Source of the DNA: a virus
Strand: one strand, 5' to 3'
IMG/VR virus record: IMGVR_UViG_3300029448_000342
Coordinates: 1 to 26,588 of that record
Length of the DNA: 26,588 nt
Both the position numbers and the translations under genes were made by a program. The notes under the pieces are model-generated. The model did no database searches, was not told the DNA's origin, and saw nothing but the letters and a program-made list of their open reading frames with translations. Every line of letters starts with the position of its first letter. Position 1 is the stretch's first letter. Shown here one piece after another: positions 15,904-24,700 of the stretch.

Positions 15904-16456
15904 TCATATCATAGATCTGTTTGTGTAGAGATTCAATTGTGTCTGTGTTTTCTAACACATAATCATAATCACAGCCAATCCAGTCCCATTCGGATCTATG
16001 GGCTCCTGCATCTATCATGTGTTGTTTGTTAGGCATTGTTGTACGTTTAACCAACACAATTTTACCGCCTTGTGCTCTGATCTGTTTTATTTCGTTTAAA
16101 AATCTTGTGTCTGATATCACAGTATTCTTGCCAGCATATCTTGCCATGCAGGAATCTACCCAAATACTATCAAGCATATTACCTCTACATACTTCTGTAC
16201 CAAAATACTGAAGTACCCATCTTGGAGTTGTGGGTTTTCCAAATTTGTTGCTCCAAAATTCATCAGGTTGTTCTCTCCATGCTCTCGATTCTTTAGTGTC
16301 ACCTTCTAGCATTTCTCTACTCCACCCAAAAATGTTTGACACAGCATCTTTTAAACTTTTTGCAAATGAATCCTGAATAAAGCCATGGTGAGACACCAGC
16401 CTATTGGCCACTGTGTCTTTGCCAGAGCCTATTAGTCCTACTAAACCTATCAACAT
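15854..16456 (-). CDS. Deoxynucleoside monophosphate kinase (T4 gp1-like)
   Basis: It phosphorylates dNMPs to dNDPs to feed phage DNA synthesis. The 200-aa protein starts with a P-loop, GLIGSGKDT at 7-15. It has the family's DSFAKSLKDAVSNIFGW stretch (about 29-45), a QYFGTEVCR segment, a strand plus VISDTRFLNEI (about 114-124), and a lid-type KRTT and late acidic region. Length and order match phage dNMP kinases such as T4 gp1. In T4 gene 1 is near gene 3 and the head/tail completion genes; here it is near the neck genes. No clear ribosome site or TAAATA box precedes it. It is probably read with the 59-aa gene 13 nt upstream. Confidence 0.86.
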   Translation of the reverse strand: MLIGLVGLIGSGKDTVANRLVSHHGFIQDSFAKSLKDAVSNIFGWSREMLEGDTKESRAWREQPDEFWSNKFGKPTTPRWVLQYFGTEVCRGNMLDSIWVDSCMARYAGKNTVISDTRFLNEIKQIRAQGGKIVLVKRTTMPNKQHMIDAGAHRSEWDWIGCDYDYVLENTDTIESLHKQIYDMTNHLLPNPLETNRDSA

Positions 16457-16469
16457 AAGTTTTAGTAGT

Positions 16470-16649
16470 TTAACAGTTTTTTATTCTTTTTTCAAGTTCT
16501 TTCTTGATTTCTCTTACAGCATTTAACATATGATATGTTATACGCCAATTGGGTCCTGCTTTTAACAGGATTTCAAATGCTATTGTCAATTGTTTAAGTT
16601 GTGTGTAAGATAATTTGGATAGAGTTTTGAAGTATTTTTTTTGTGCCAT
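16470..16649 (-). CDS. Small basic hypothetical protein (59 aa)
   Basis: An open frame of 59 codons starts at ATG 16649 (MAQKKYFKTLSKLSYTQLKQ) and stops with TAA at 16470. It is predicted to be two amphipathic helices joined at an AGPNWR turn, with a Lys/Glu-rich C-terminal helix ending KNC. It fills the 250-bp gap between gp13 and the dNMP kinase gene on the same strand, 13 nt before the kinase start. An AGGCACAAA stretch, also present twice in the gp32 leader, lies 2 nt before the ATG and may act as a weak AAGG ribosome site. Function unknown; a small regulator is possible. Confidence 0.5.
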   Translation of the reverse strand: MAQKKYFKTLSKLSYTQLKQLTIAFEILLKAGPNWRITYHMLNAVREIKKELEKRIKNC

Positions 16650-16707
16650 AATTTGTGCCTTTTGTTTGCCTGTTTAACAATTGTACTTATTATGTTAGTA
16701 GATTGAA

Positions 16708-17469
16708 TTAACCTATAACAAAACTATGAGGTGAGCCACCTTCTGCAAAGTTTCCAACTTCTGCATCAAGTCTTTCCATTTCAGCAAAGCCTTGCTGTTT
16801 GAGTTGGTCTCCGTTCAGAGTTGTTCCACCCTGCGGTCCTGCAATAGTATTGAATTTGCCTCTTGCTTCACCCAGCATGGTTTTACATACTGCAAGTGTG
16901 TAATCTCTGATCCACGGTTTGCTGTAGATATCTTTTAGTAAAGTTATGTCAGGTCTAAAATTATCAGTATGCATCAAGATTGTTTCGTTATCTGCTCTAG
17001 GTCTTTGTGTGATTGTCAGTTGTTTTGTCGCCACATCAAAATGAAACTGAATAAAAGATCCAAACAGTTTGCCCACTAATTCTTGGTAACTTGCAAAAGC
17101 ATAATAGGTTGCAAGACCACCTGTGGCACCTGCTCTTAGCAGGTATGTGTTGGTATAGGCTAGGTTAAATGGTTCAAACAAAGTTCCACCTTCACCACCT
17201 TCTGTTCTGGATCCCACAGTTCTTCTAAACAATTTTCTTACATTGATAATTTCATCAGGCAAAATGTATTTGTTCTGATTTTCTGTTAGTGTTAAAAAAG
17301 CATAGGATTCCTCCACAGCATTTGATGACTTTTGTCTATATCTGTTTATGGCTCTTTCTAGTGCAGTTTCATAGTGTTTTGGATCAAGTTCAACCTCGAT
17401 CATTCCTTCACCTAGGTTGTTTTTGACATAGTCAAACACTTCTTGTTGCATAGTTTGTAGTTCTGACAT
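16708..17469 (-). CDS. 13: Neck protein (gp13-like)
   Basis: gp13 binds the filled head and, with gp14, forms the neck to which the tail attaches. The 253-aa protein has the family opening (EVFDYVKNNLGEGMIEVEL, then a TALERAINRYR helix), a central YYAFASYQELVGKLFG segment and FHFDVATKQLTI. It ends with WIRDYTLAVCKTMLGEARGKF and the gp13 hallmark GGTTLNGDQLKQQG...MERLD. It is shorter than T4 gp13 (309 aa). I start it at ATG 17469 (MSELQTMQQ) rather than the longer frame. That frame begins at a TTG inside the divergent promoter region, and ATG 17469 has AATAAATA 5 nt upstream. Unlike in T4, it is divergent from gp14. Confidence 0.85.
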   Translation of the reverse strand: MSELQTMQQEVFDYVKNNLGEGMIEVELDPKHYETALERAINRYRQKSSNAVEESYAFLTLTENQNKYILPDEIINVRKLFRRTVGSRTEGGEGGTLFEPFNLAYTNTYLLRAGATGGLATYYAFASYQELVGKLFGSFIQFHFDVATKQLTITQRPRADNETILMHTDNFRPDITLLKDIYSKPWIRDYTLAVCKTMLGEARGKFNTIAGPQGGTTLNGDQLKQQGFAEMERLDAEVGNFAEGGSPHSFVIG

Positions 17470-17474
17470 ACTGA

Positions 17475-17482
17475 TATTTATT
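17475..17482 (-). promoter_or_regulatory. Late-promoter-like box for gp13
   Basis: AATAAATA on the minus strand, 5 nt before the gp13 ATG. It is the mirror partner of the plus-strand box at 17497. Confidence 0.55.
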
Positions 17483-17496
17483 GCCTTTGCCCTAAC

Positions 17497-17504
17497 AATA
17501 AATA
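17497..17504 (+). promoter_or_regulatory. Late-promoter-like box for gp14
   Basis: AATAAATA on the plus strand, 6 nt before the gp14 ATG. The two identical boxes are 14 bp apart, back to back, in a 41-bp gap. Confidence 0.55.
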
Positions 17505-17510
17505 TGTGCA

Positions 17511-18692
17511 ATGCCTAGACTATCAATTTTTAAGCCTGAAAAAGGCAATGACTACAAATTTTTTGATCGTAACATCAAAGAGATGTTTACGGTAGGAGGC
17601 ACTGATCTGCATTTACACAAATATATAGGTCCACACAGACAGGGGGATACAAACAAAGACGGAGCGGCATCACCTACTCAACCAAATTATGCACCTAGTG
17701 AAATAGGGGAAAGAACCATTCAAGATCTTCTATTTTTAGAAAACAGAGATAGAAAATACGCCGATGATATCTACACTATTAGGGGAATATACAATGTGCA
17801 AGATATTGACTTTAATTTAAGTCAGTTTGGAATGTTTTTACAAAACGATACGCTATTTTTGACTGTACATTTGAATGACTGTGTGGAAAGAATAGGCAGA
17901 AAAATTATGTCAGGTGATGTTATTGAATTCCCACATATGAAAGATGATTTTAGTTTAGACGCTAGTATTCCGATTGCACTTAAAAGATATTACGTAGTAG
18001 AAGATGTCAATAGAGCCGCAGAAGGATTTTCACAAACTTGGTGGCCGCATTTGTTAAGAGTCAAACTCAAAACTTTAGTAGACTCTCAAGAATTTAGAGA
18101 TATTATTGGAGATGCAGACTCAACTGGATCATTAGCAAGTTACATGAGTACATTTAACAAAGAAAAAGAAATAAATGATCAAGTAGTCTTACAGGCAGAA
18201 GCAGACGCTCCTAAATCAGGTTTTAATTACAAACAGTATTATGTGGCACCAATTGACGAAAGAGGTAATATAAGGACTGATAACGTTAACACAGAAGAGC
18301 AAAGAGCAAGTTCTGATCAAAAAGTAAATGCTGTTATTGACACTCCTGCAAGTTCACACTATGGATTTTATTTAGATGGAGATGGTGTTGCGCCAAACGG
18401 TCATCCTGCAGGATTTGGAAATAGTTTTCCACCTAGTGGAGTAGACAAAGGAGATTATTTCTTAAGAACTGACTTTTTACCTAATAGATTATTTAGATAT
18501 GATGGCCTACGTTGGGTCAAAATTGAAGATAGTGTAAGAATATCAAATACACTTAATACTTCCAACGATGATACAGTCAATAACTACAAAACAAAGTTTA
18601 TCAATAGGTCTAGCACTACAACTGTAAATGGTTTAACAGTTGAACAAAGACAAGCACTTACTGATGCTTTAAAACCAAAGGCTGACAATTAA
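17511..18692 (+). CDS. 14: Neck protein (gp14-like), with C-terminal extension
   Basis: gp14 works with gp13 to close the head and join the tail. The conserved core reads ERTIQDLLFLENRDRKY (about 67-83), FNLSQFGMFLQNDTLFLTVH, and MSGDVIEFPHMKDDF followed by KRYYVVEDVNRAAEGF and WWPHLLRVKLKTL. These parallel T4 gp14's QVQDEVTL, GDLIYFP and EINWVEPY segments. It is 393 aa against 256 aa in T4. The extension contains a SGVDKGDYFLRTDFLPNRLF...YDGLRWVKIED module (about 309-340), related in style to modules in gp15 and gp18. Its stop overlaps the gp15 start (TAATG). Confidence 0.85.
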   Translation: MPRLSIFKPEKGNDYKFFDRNIKEMFTVGGTDLHLHKYIGPHRQGDTNKDGAASPTQPNYAPSEIGERTIQDLLFLENRDRKYADDIYTIRGIYNVQDIDFNLSQFGMFLQNDTLFLTVHLNDCVERIGRKIMSGDVIEFPHMKDDFSLDASIPIALKRYYVVEDVNRAAEGFSQTWWPHLLRVKLKTLVDSQEFRDIIGDADSTGSLASYMSTFNKEKEINDQVVLQAEADAPKSGFNYKQYYVAPIDERGNIRTDNVNTEEQRASSDQKVNAVIDTPASSHYGFYLDGDGVAPNGHPAGFGNSFPPSGVDKGDYFLRTDFLPNRLFRYDGLRWVKIEDSVRISNTLNTSNDDTVNNYKTKFINRSSTTTVNGLTVEQRQALTDALKPKADN

Positions 18693-20167
18693 TGTTACAT
18701 TTTTACGAAGGACAAATAAGAAAATTTCTTACACAATTTATAAGAATTTTAAGTAATTTTAGTGTTGAAACAGGCAAAGGATCTGATGGAGAAATAAAAT
18801 TACGTGCTATACCTGTTATGTATGGTGATATGACTAGGCAGGTTGCTAACATTATAAGAAACAATTCAGAAAATGCCTTACAATATGCGCCAAGAATGAG
18901 TGCTTACGTGACTTCTTTGGATTATGACAGAGAAAGAATGCAAAATCCATATCATATTGAAAAACAACATCTCAAAGAAAGAGAGTTTGATGAAACAACC
19001 GGGGAATATACTGATAAGTTAGGTGCAGGTTACACAGTTGAAAAAGTTATGCCATCGCCTTTTAGACTCAACGTTGCATGTGATATCTTTACATCCAACA
19101 CTGATCAAAAATTGCAAATATTAGAGCAAATTTTATATCTATTCAATCCAGATTTCGAAATACAAAAATCCGACAATTATATTGATTGGACAAGTTTAAG
19201 TTATGTCGAATTGACAGATATTACCTTTAGTTCGAGAACGATACCGGTTGGTGCTGATACTGAAATAGATGTTGCTAGTATAAAATTTAGTATGCCTATC
19301 TGGTTGTCACCACCTGTGAAGATTAGTAAATTAGGAGTTGTACAAAAAATTATTATGAGTATCTATGACGATGATGGTGGAATAGCAAAAGGACTAATTG
19401 ATGGAGATTTAATTTCAAGAAGTTATATTACACCAAATAATTTTAATTTACTTTTGACAGGAAATCAATTAAGACTAATAGGATCCACCGGCACTAGTGT
19501 CAAATCAGGAGGTGATGGTTTTTACACTGGAGCAAAAGAACCAAGCACATTTGACCCACTTGAGCCGTTTGGGCCACCAGTAAATTGGAATGTTTTATTA
19601 AATCAATATGGAAAAATAACAAACGGAACCAGCCAAATAAAATTACAACAACCTGGAGGAAATGAAATAGTTGGTACTATTTCTACTACTCCGCTTGACG
19701 AAACAATCTTGCTGTTTAACATAGACACTGACACTATTCCAGCAAACACATTGTCAAATGTCTTAAAAGTTATAAATCCTTTGACTTTCAATTCAGACAG
19801 TCCTAGCAACGGTGATAGGTATCTTATAACTGATGACATAGGTGATTCAACCAATACCTTTGACGCTAGTGCATGGGGAAACTTACGTGCAAGTGTCAAT
19901 GATATTATACAATACAATAGTAGCACAGGAAAATGGGGTGTTGTATTTGATGCTAGTAATCCAGATTCTACACAACACTATGTCACTAATAGTAACACAG
20001 GCATTCAATACAGGTTTAACGGAACTAGTTGGGTAAAAAGTTACGAAGGTATCTATATTGCCGGTAAATGGACAATGGTTTTACCAGGTGGCTCAACGCA
20101 ATACAATGCAGACGAAGATGTGAATCAATCAGGTTCAGGATCGGACGTTAAACACAATAATAATTAA
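18692..20167 (+). CDS. 15: Proximal tail sheath stabiliser (gp15-like), with C-terminal extension
   Basis: gp15 caps the tail at the neck and connects tail to head. The N-terminal ~215 residues fit gp15: FYEGQIRKFLTQFIRILSNF, a LRAIPVMYGD strand, an MPSPFRLNVACDIFTSNTDQ segment, ILEQILYLFNPDF, and a FSMPIWLSPPVKI strand. T4 gp15 has about 272 aa; this one has 491. The extra ~200 residues hold PSNGDRYLI (about 371-379) and a module from about 397 to 465 (DIIQYN...GKWGVVFD...YRFNGTSWVKSYEGIYIAGKW). They end in a polar tail. It is translationally coupled to gp14 by TAATG, with AAAGG upstream. The Nudix gene follows 5 nt after it. Confidence 0.86.
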   Translation: MLHFYEGQIRKFLTQFIRILSNFSVETGKGSDGEIKLRAIPVMYGDMTRQVANIIRNNSENALQYAPRMSAYVTSLDYDRERMQNPYHIEKQHLKEREFDETTGEYTDKLGAGYTVEKVMPSPFRLNVACDIFTSNTDQKLQILEQILYLFNPDFEIQKSDNYIDWTSLSYVELTDITFSSRTIPVGADTEIDVASIKFSMPIWLSPPVKISKLGVVQKIIMSIYDDDGGIAKGLIDGDLISRSYITPNNFNLLLTGNQLRLIGSTGTSVKSGGDGFYTGAKEPSTFDPLEPFGPPVNWNVLLNQYGKITNGTSQIKLQQPGGNEIVGTISTTPLDETILLFNIDTDTIPANTLSNVLKVINPLTFNSDSPSNGDRYLITDDIGDSTNTFDASAWGNLRASVNDIIQYNSSTGKWGVVFDASNPDSTQHYVTNSNTGIQYRFNGTSWVKSYEGIYIAGKWTMVLPGGSTQYNADEDVNQSGSGSDVKHNNN

Positions 20168-20172
20168 TATTA

Positions 20173-20601
20173 ATGGAAAGAAACATTATCTGCTCAGGAG
20201 CATTGTTTTATGCTACCAGCACTAAAAGATTTTTATTTTTACAAAGAAATGACCCAAAAACAAAAGGCTCATGGGGACTTGTGGGCGGACGTGCAAAATA
20301 TACAGAGAGTGCATTTGAAGGATTGTCCAGAGAAATACAAGAAGAAGTTGGTGCTGTATCAAAATTTAAAAAAGTAATTCCTCTAGAACTTTTTACAAGT
20401 AATGATCAAAAATTTTATTTTAACACTTATGTAATTGCAATTGAATCAGAATTTTTGCCAAAACTAAATGAAGAACATTCGGGTTACTGCTGGACTGCTT
20501 TTGAATGTTGGCCAAAAAATTTACATGCAGGTTTAAGAAATACTTTAAACAACAAATCTATAAAAGGTAAACTTCAAACAATTTTAGATTTAATAACCTA
20601 A
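20173..20601 (+). CDS. Nudix hydrolase (142 aa)
   Basis: A full Nudix box (G-x5-E-x7-REUxEExGU) is present at about 39-61, with GRAKYTE and REIQEEVGA carrying the metal-binding glutamates. Upstream lies LFLQRND, then GSWGLVGG, the usual strand-loop leading into the box. Such enzymes cleave nucleoside diphosphates linked to another group (dNTPs, nucleotide sugars, ADP-ribose, Ap4A or capped RNA). Family members cannot be told apart from the sequence alone. Several T4-like phages carry one (T4 NudE). It ends the plus-strand gp14-gp15 operon, with a terminator right after its stop. Confidence 0.87.
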   Translation: MERNIICSGALFYATSTKRFLFLQRNDPKTKGSWGLVGGRAKYTESAFEGLSREIQEEVGAVSKFKKVIPLELFTSNDQKFYFNTYVIAIESEFLPKLNEEHSGYCWTAFECWPKNLHAGLRNTLNNKSIKGKLQTILDLIT

Positions 20602-20632
20602 AAAAAAAGGGTGACATTTCTGCCACCCTTTT
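20601..20632. terminator. Bidirectional terminator between Nudix and fibre genes
   Basis: Stem AAAAGGGTG (20605-20613) pairs with CACCCTTTT (20624-20632) around a 10-nt loop, with A and T tracts on both sides. It can end the plus-strand neck operon and the minus-strand fibre operon that converge here. Confidence 0.85.
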
Positions 20633-20659
20633 ATACTACTTAGGAAGTGTAATTACTTA

Positions 20660-21697
20660 TTAGTTGTTAGTTCTCACCACACAATTTACCAAACCGATAC
20701 CATCGGTAGTCTTGTTTTCAAGAGCTCTACCAATTACATGGAAAGGATTAATTGAGTCTGTGTTTGAAACTGCTCTTGCAGTTCCTTTTACATTTGATGA
20801 TACTAATCTTTGTCCTTTACTTACTTGACCTGTTACTCTCACTGGAGTTCTACCTGTCATTGCAACAAAAGGATGTGATTCGTTGTTTCCGGCACCTGTG
20901 TTCATTGCATAGGCTGGCATAGTTGAAACTACACCAAAAACTGTGTCAGACATATCTGCATCAGTTTCTGTAATTTCTTGTGCACCACCTAACATTACAA
21001 CAGCACCTTCGGCCATAGGCGCATCTGCGGCAAAACGCTCCGCCACGTCCGCGTATTGAGCCGATGTTGCTAAAGCGTGTACTACGTTTGCTCTTATGTC
21101 TACTAGGTCCGCTGTACCTGGTCTTAATGTTCCTGATCTTTCTCTGGCAAAAGCAGTGAAAGCACCACCCACGTTTCCGTGAATTGTTGTTCCGTCATCT
21201 GCAAAGGTTTCGTCCCAGGCCCAAAGAAGTGCTTTCTCTGTGGCAGTTGATCCTTCACCTCTGTTTATTTGTAATCCTGATACGTCAGGAGTTGTTGCGT
21301 TACTCGAAATGTTTCTGTTAACTTCGATAAGGTTGTCTTCTACAGATAATGTTGTGGTGTTCAAAATTGTTTCTGTCCCGTCAACTGTTAAGTCTCCGTG
21401 TACTCTTACACCTGCGTCTGTGACAGTCAATTCAGTGTTTCCGTCACATACAACTGTCAAGGCACCATTTGTACCTGAGTCAGTTACTGTTGCACTAGTG
21501 TTATTAACTGTTAATTCAGTTTTTGCCGTTAATTGATCATCAACGTATTTTTTATTGGCCAATTTTGCATTAGCATTAGGTGCCGTTTCGTTATCCAATG
21601 TTATTGAACTCACGCCTGTTATAGCATTTGATGATGCTGTGGCTGTGATATCGCCTACTTCTAATCCGTTATTGACTCTAAAGTTTCTTGTTGTCAT
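20660..21697 (-). CDS. Fibre or virion decoration protein (345 aa)
   Basis: The N-terminal half (1-130) is made of short beta repeats (GLEVGDITAT, SITLDN..., DLTVDGTETILNTTT), a style common in trimeric phage fibres. The second half has SGLQINRGEGSTATEKALLWAW (140-161) and then a compact domain from about 205 to 342 (YADVAERFAAD, GAVVMLGG, TGRTPVRVTGQVSKGQRLV). This end domain recurs at the C-terminus of marine phage fibre or structural proteins and may be a trimerisation or tip domain. Some similar ends are autoproteolytic, but no catalytic residues can be assigned here. It has GGGAGA 9 nt before the ATG and a perfect TATAAATA promoter. Exact virion location is unknown. Confidence 0.68.
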   Translation of the reverse strand: MTTRNFRVNNGLEVGDITATASSNAITGVSSITLDNETAPNANAKLANKKYVDDQLTAKTELTVNNTSATVTDSGTNGALTVVCDGNTELTVTDAGVRVHGDLTVDGTETILNTTTLSVEDNLIEVNRNISSNATTPDVSGLQINRGEGSTATEKALLWAWDETFADDGTTIHGNVGGAFTAFARERSGTLRPGTADLVDIRANVVHALATSAQYADVAERFAADAPMAEGAVVMLGGAQEITETDADMSDTVFGVVSTMPAYAMNTGAGNNESHPFVAMTGRTPVRVTGQVSKGQRLVSSNVKGTARAVSNTDSINPFHVIGRALENKTTDGIGLVNCVVRTNN

Positions 21698-21734
21698 GGT
21701 TCCATATCTCCCGCATGATTGTTATTGATGTGTA

Positions 21735-21742
21735 TATTTATA
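21735..21742 (-). promoter_or_regulatory. Late promoter of the 345-aa fibre gene
   Basis: A perfect TATAAATA on the minus strand, about 37 nt before the ATG, followed by a GGGAGA ribosome site. Confidence 0.72.
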
Positions 21743-21753
21743 AAGAAAAGGAT

Positions 21754-24700
21754 TTATTCGGCCTTAAGGTTAATTCTATAAGCATTTACAGTGGTTGAAC
21801 CACCAGATGTTGACGAACATGATAATGCATAAGTGTTGTGTGCTGTTGTAGAAAAGTCTCCTGTAAATGAGAGCTGAGATGTTTCTTTACTAGAAACAAA
21901 ACCACCATTTCCAACTGCGGCGGCCGTAAAACTAGCGGCAGTGTATATTTCTTGTATACTGAATGCACCTTCTGTTGAATTAGCACCTACAACATAGTAT
22001 ACTGCACCATTGGCAGTATCTAGATCATATGTGTCTAACACTGTTGAACTAGAACTTACTGTAGTGGCTCCTATTGCTTTTTGATTTCCATTTTCGGCGG
22101 CTGTCATGCTATCAGATAAAAGTATTTTATGTATGGTAAGATTTAAATTTGGTTCTAAACCTGCCGCAGATACAACAACATTACTTCCATCTATTGTTGC
22201 AGATAAAGTAACTTGATCATTGTTACCTGAATTTACTACACCATATGTTGATATAAAAGCATTTGATCCATCATGTACAACCAGTGCTTCTAAGCAAGAC
22301 GTTTCTGTTTTTGCATTGTTATCAATTAAAATAAAATACTTGGCACCTCTAAATGATGCATGAGCAAATGAGTCAATTGATTCCGAAGCACTATCAACGT
22401 CTGTATTACTTGTGGTGACTGTGTTTCCTCTTGTACCATCTGCTGTGTTGGCAGTTGATAAAGGCACACGATAAAAACTTACCTTGGTGTTTGTACTTGG
22501 ACCTGCTAATCTTAATCTAATCATGTTGCTAGAACTATCTGACGTAAGAGTAGAAAAATCATTGGCAGTGTGTGTACCTGTACCTCTTATACCTCCAACA
22601 AAACCATCACTGTTATTATGTAACACATTAAAACTAAATGTGCTTACACGTTCGTTAGTAATATCATTTTGCACCATTACATAATGAACAGCATCAGTAA
22701 CACTTTCACTAAAAGCATCAACTGTTTGTGCTGATGTGCCTATTGATTTATTATTTTTTACTAATGCTAAAGTATCGTCAGATATTGATTCCGCTACAGT
22801 ACCAAAACTTAAAGTACCTCCTCCATCTGTTATAAGAGCCTGTCCAGATGATCCATCGGCTGTTGGCAAATTAAAAGCAGTACCACCGGATGTTATAATA
22901 ACTTTACTACCATCGGATGCAATTGATTCGTTAGCATCATGTAATTGTAACGTTGGAGTGCCACCTGAGTCTTCTAGTAAAAGTCCAGTGTCATGAACAT
23001 GTGTAAGAGTTATTTCGTTATTGACGCCAAATCCTAAAACTGATGAATCACTATTTAATTTTAAATCATTACTAATCAATACTGCTGTTGATGCATTAAG
23101 ATCGATTGTGGCCTCACCGTCGATGGTCATTACACCATCTGCAGATTGATGTATAAATGTTGCGGCGTCTCCAAAGGTTAATTTATTAGTGCTGTTTAAA
23201 GTTAGTCCTGTGCCGTCTGTGTGTGTTAAAGTTGTGTCGCCGTCTGCACCAAATTTTAAAACTGAAGAATCAGAGGATAATTCTAAATTATCTCCTACTA
23301 TCACAGTGTCATTAAATGTGGCCTTACCTGCTTCACTCATGTCTAGTGTTAAAGCAGTGATTGTGGCTGATGCATCAACACCTTTGAAAACTATATCTTT
23401 ATTATTTGTTGCTGATTTAATTACAAAATCCGATGATACCCTACTGAATCTTCCAAATTCTGTGCCGTCATCTTTTAAAATTACATCGGCATTGTCAGCA
23501 TCAAGTATGACATCACCGCCTGCGTCAAGGATAATGTCTCCTGTACCCGATGAAGCAATTGTTAATTCTGCATTTGACCCATTTGATACTATGTCGTTTG
23601 TGGTAACACTTGTTGACGTCACTGCGCCTGCAAAAGTTCCTGCTCCGTCTACATCTAATGTTGTGCCATTTAATAATTTCAATTCGTCACTATTGATCCT
23701 CATGGCGATATTATTGGCTCCTGCTTTTTTAACATTGAATTCAATTGCACCGTCTTCTGTGCCATCTGAAGCATCTAGTATTTTTCCTGATATTGAACCA
23801 TACTGCACTTCCTGGTCAGCATCATTTTCACCTTTAAATTTAATTCTACCTAGGTAGTCAGCATCCGCTGGACTAGAACTGTTTCTTTTCAATGTTATAA
23901 CAGGTGCCGCTGAATTTGAATCTTCTGTTGTTGTGACTAAAAATGAATCATCTGTGGTTGTGGTTGCTATGCTTAAAGTGCCTGTAATACTGCCGTTGCC
24001 TGTGCCACTGAATGCGTTAATGGTAGGATTGGTTAAAACTTTGTTTGTAAGTGTTTGTGAATCTGCTAAAGTTACAACTGTGCCTGTATCTATTGCATGT
24101 GTAACCGTATTGTTGCTGACTGATGTGCTAATACCTGTGCCACCTGCAAAGTGTAAAACTTCAGAATCTAAATCAATTGATAATACAGTGGAGTCATCCG
24201 CACTAAAGTCTAAGTCTTCGGCTGTAATTTGAGTATCAACGTAATCTTTGACTGCGGCTGATGTAGGTAATGACGTGTCATTGTCGTTTGACCCTATACC
24301 TTCTGATTCTGTTGTAATAGCGGCCGCTTTGAAGTCTGCAACATCAATATTTGAAATGGAGTTACCTGTTCCTTCAACATCAAAAGTTTTATTTGTTAGT
24401 GTTAAAGTATCTGATGCAATATTGGCATCTTGAGTATCAACGTATGCTTTGATAGATTGCTGTGTTGCAATTTGTGTTGCACTGTTGGAAGCAAAATTGT
24501 CCTCGTCTAAAACTGCTGTGCCACTAACACCTGTATTTAAAATTGCACTGGTTAAAGTTTTGTTAGTTAAATTTTGTGAGTCACTTAACGTTACAACTGT
24601 GCCTGTATCTATATCAATTGTGACTGTATTCGCACTACCTCTGGTAGATATACCAGAGCCACCAGAAAATTGTAATGATTCAGTGCTTAATGAAATTGAA

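Noticed and set aside
17470-17511. Longer gp13 frame with an extra N-terminal segment beginning at TTG
   Set aside because: It would occupy the whole divergent promoter region and begins at a TTG without a ribosome site. The ATG at 17469 fits homologue starts and the box spacing.
23189-23857. Long plus-strand open frames opposite the fibre genes (also 24449-24976 and 25947-26465)
   Set aside because: They mirror the Ser/Thr/Val-rich repeat coding of the minus-strand fibres. Low-complexity codons create open antisense frames; no start signals are seen.
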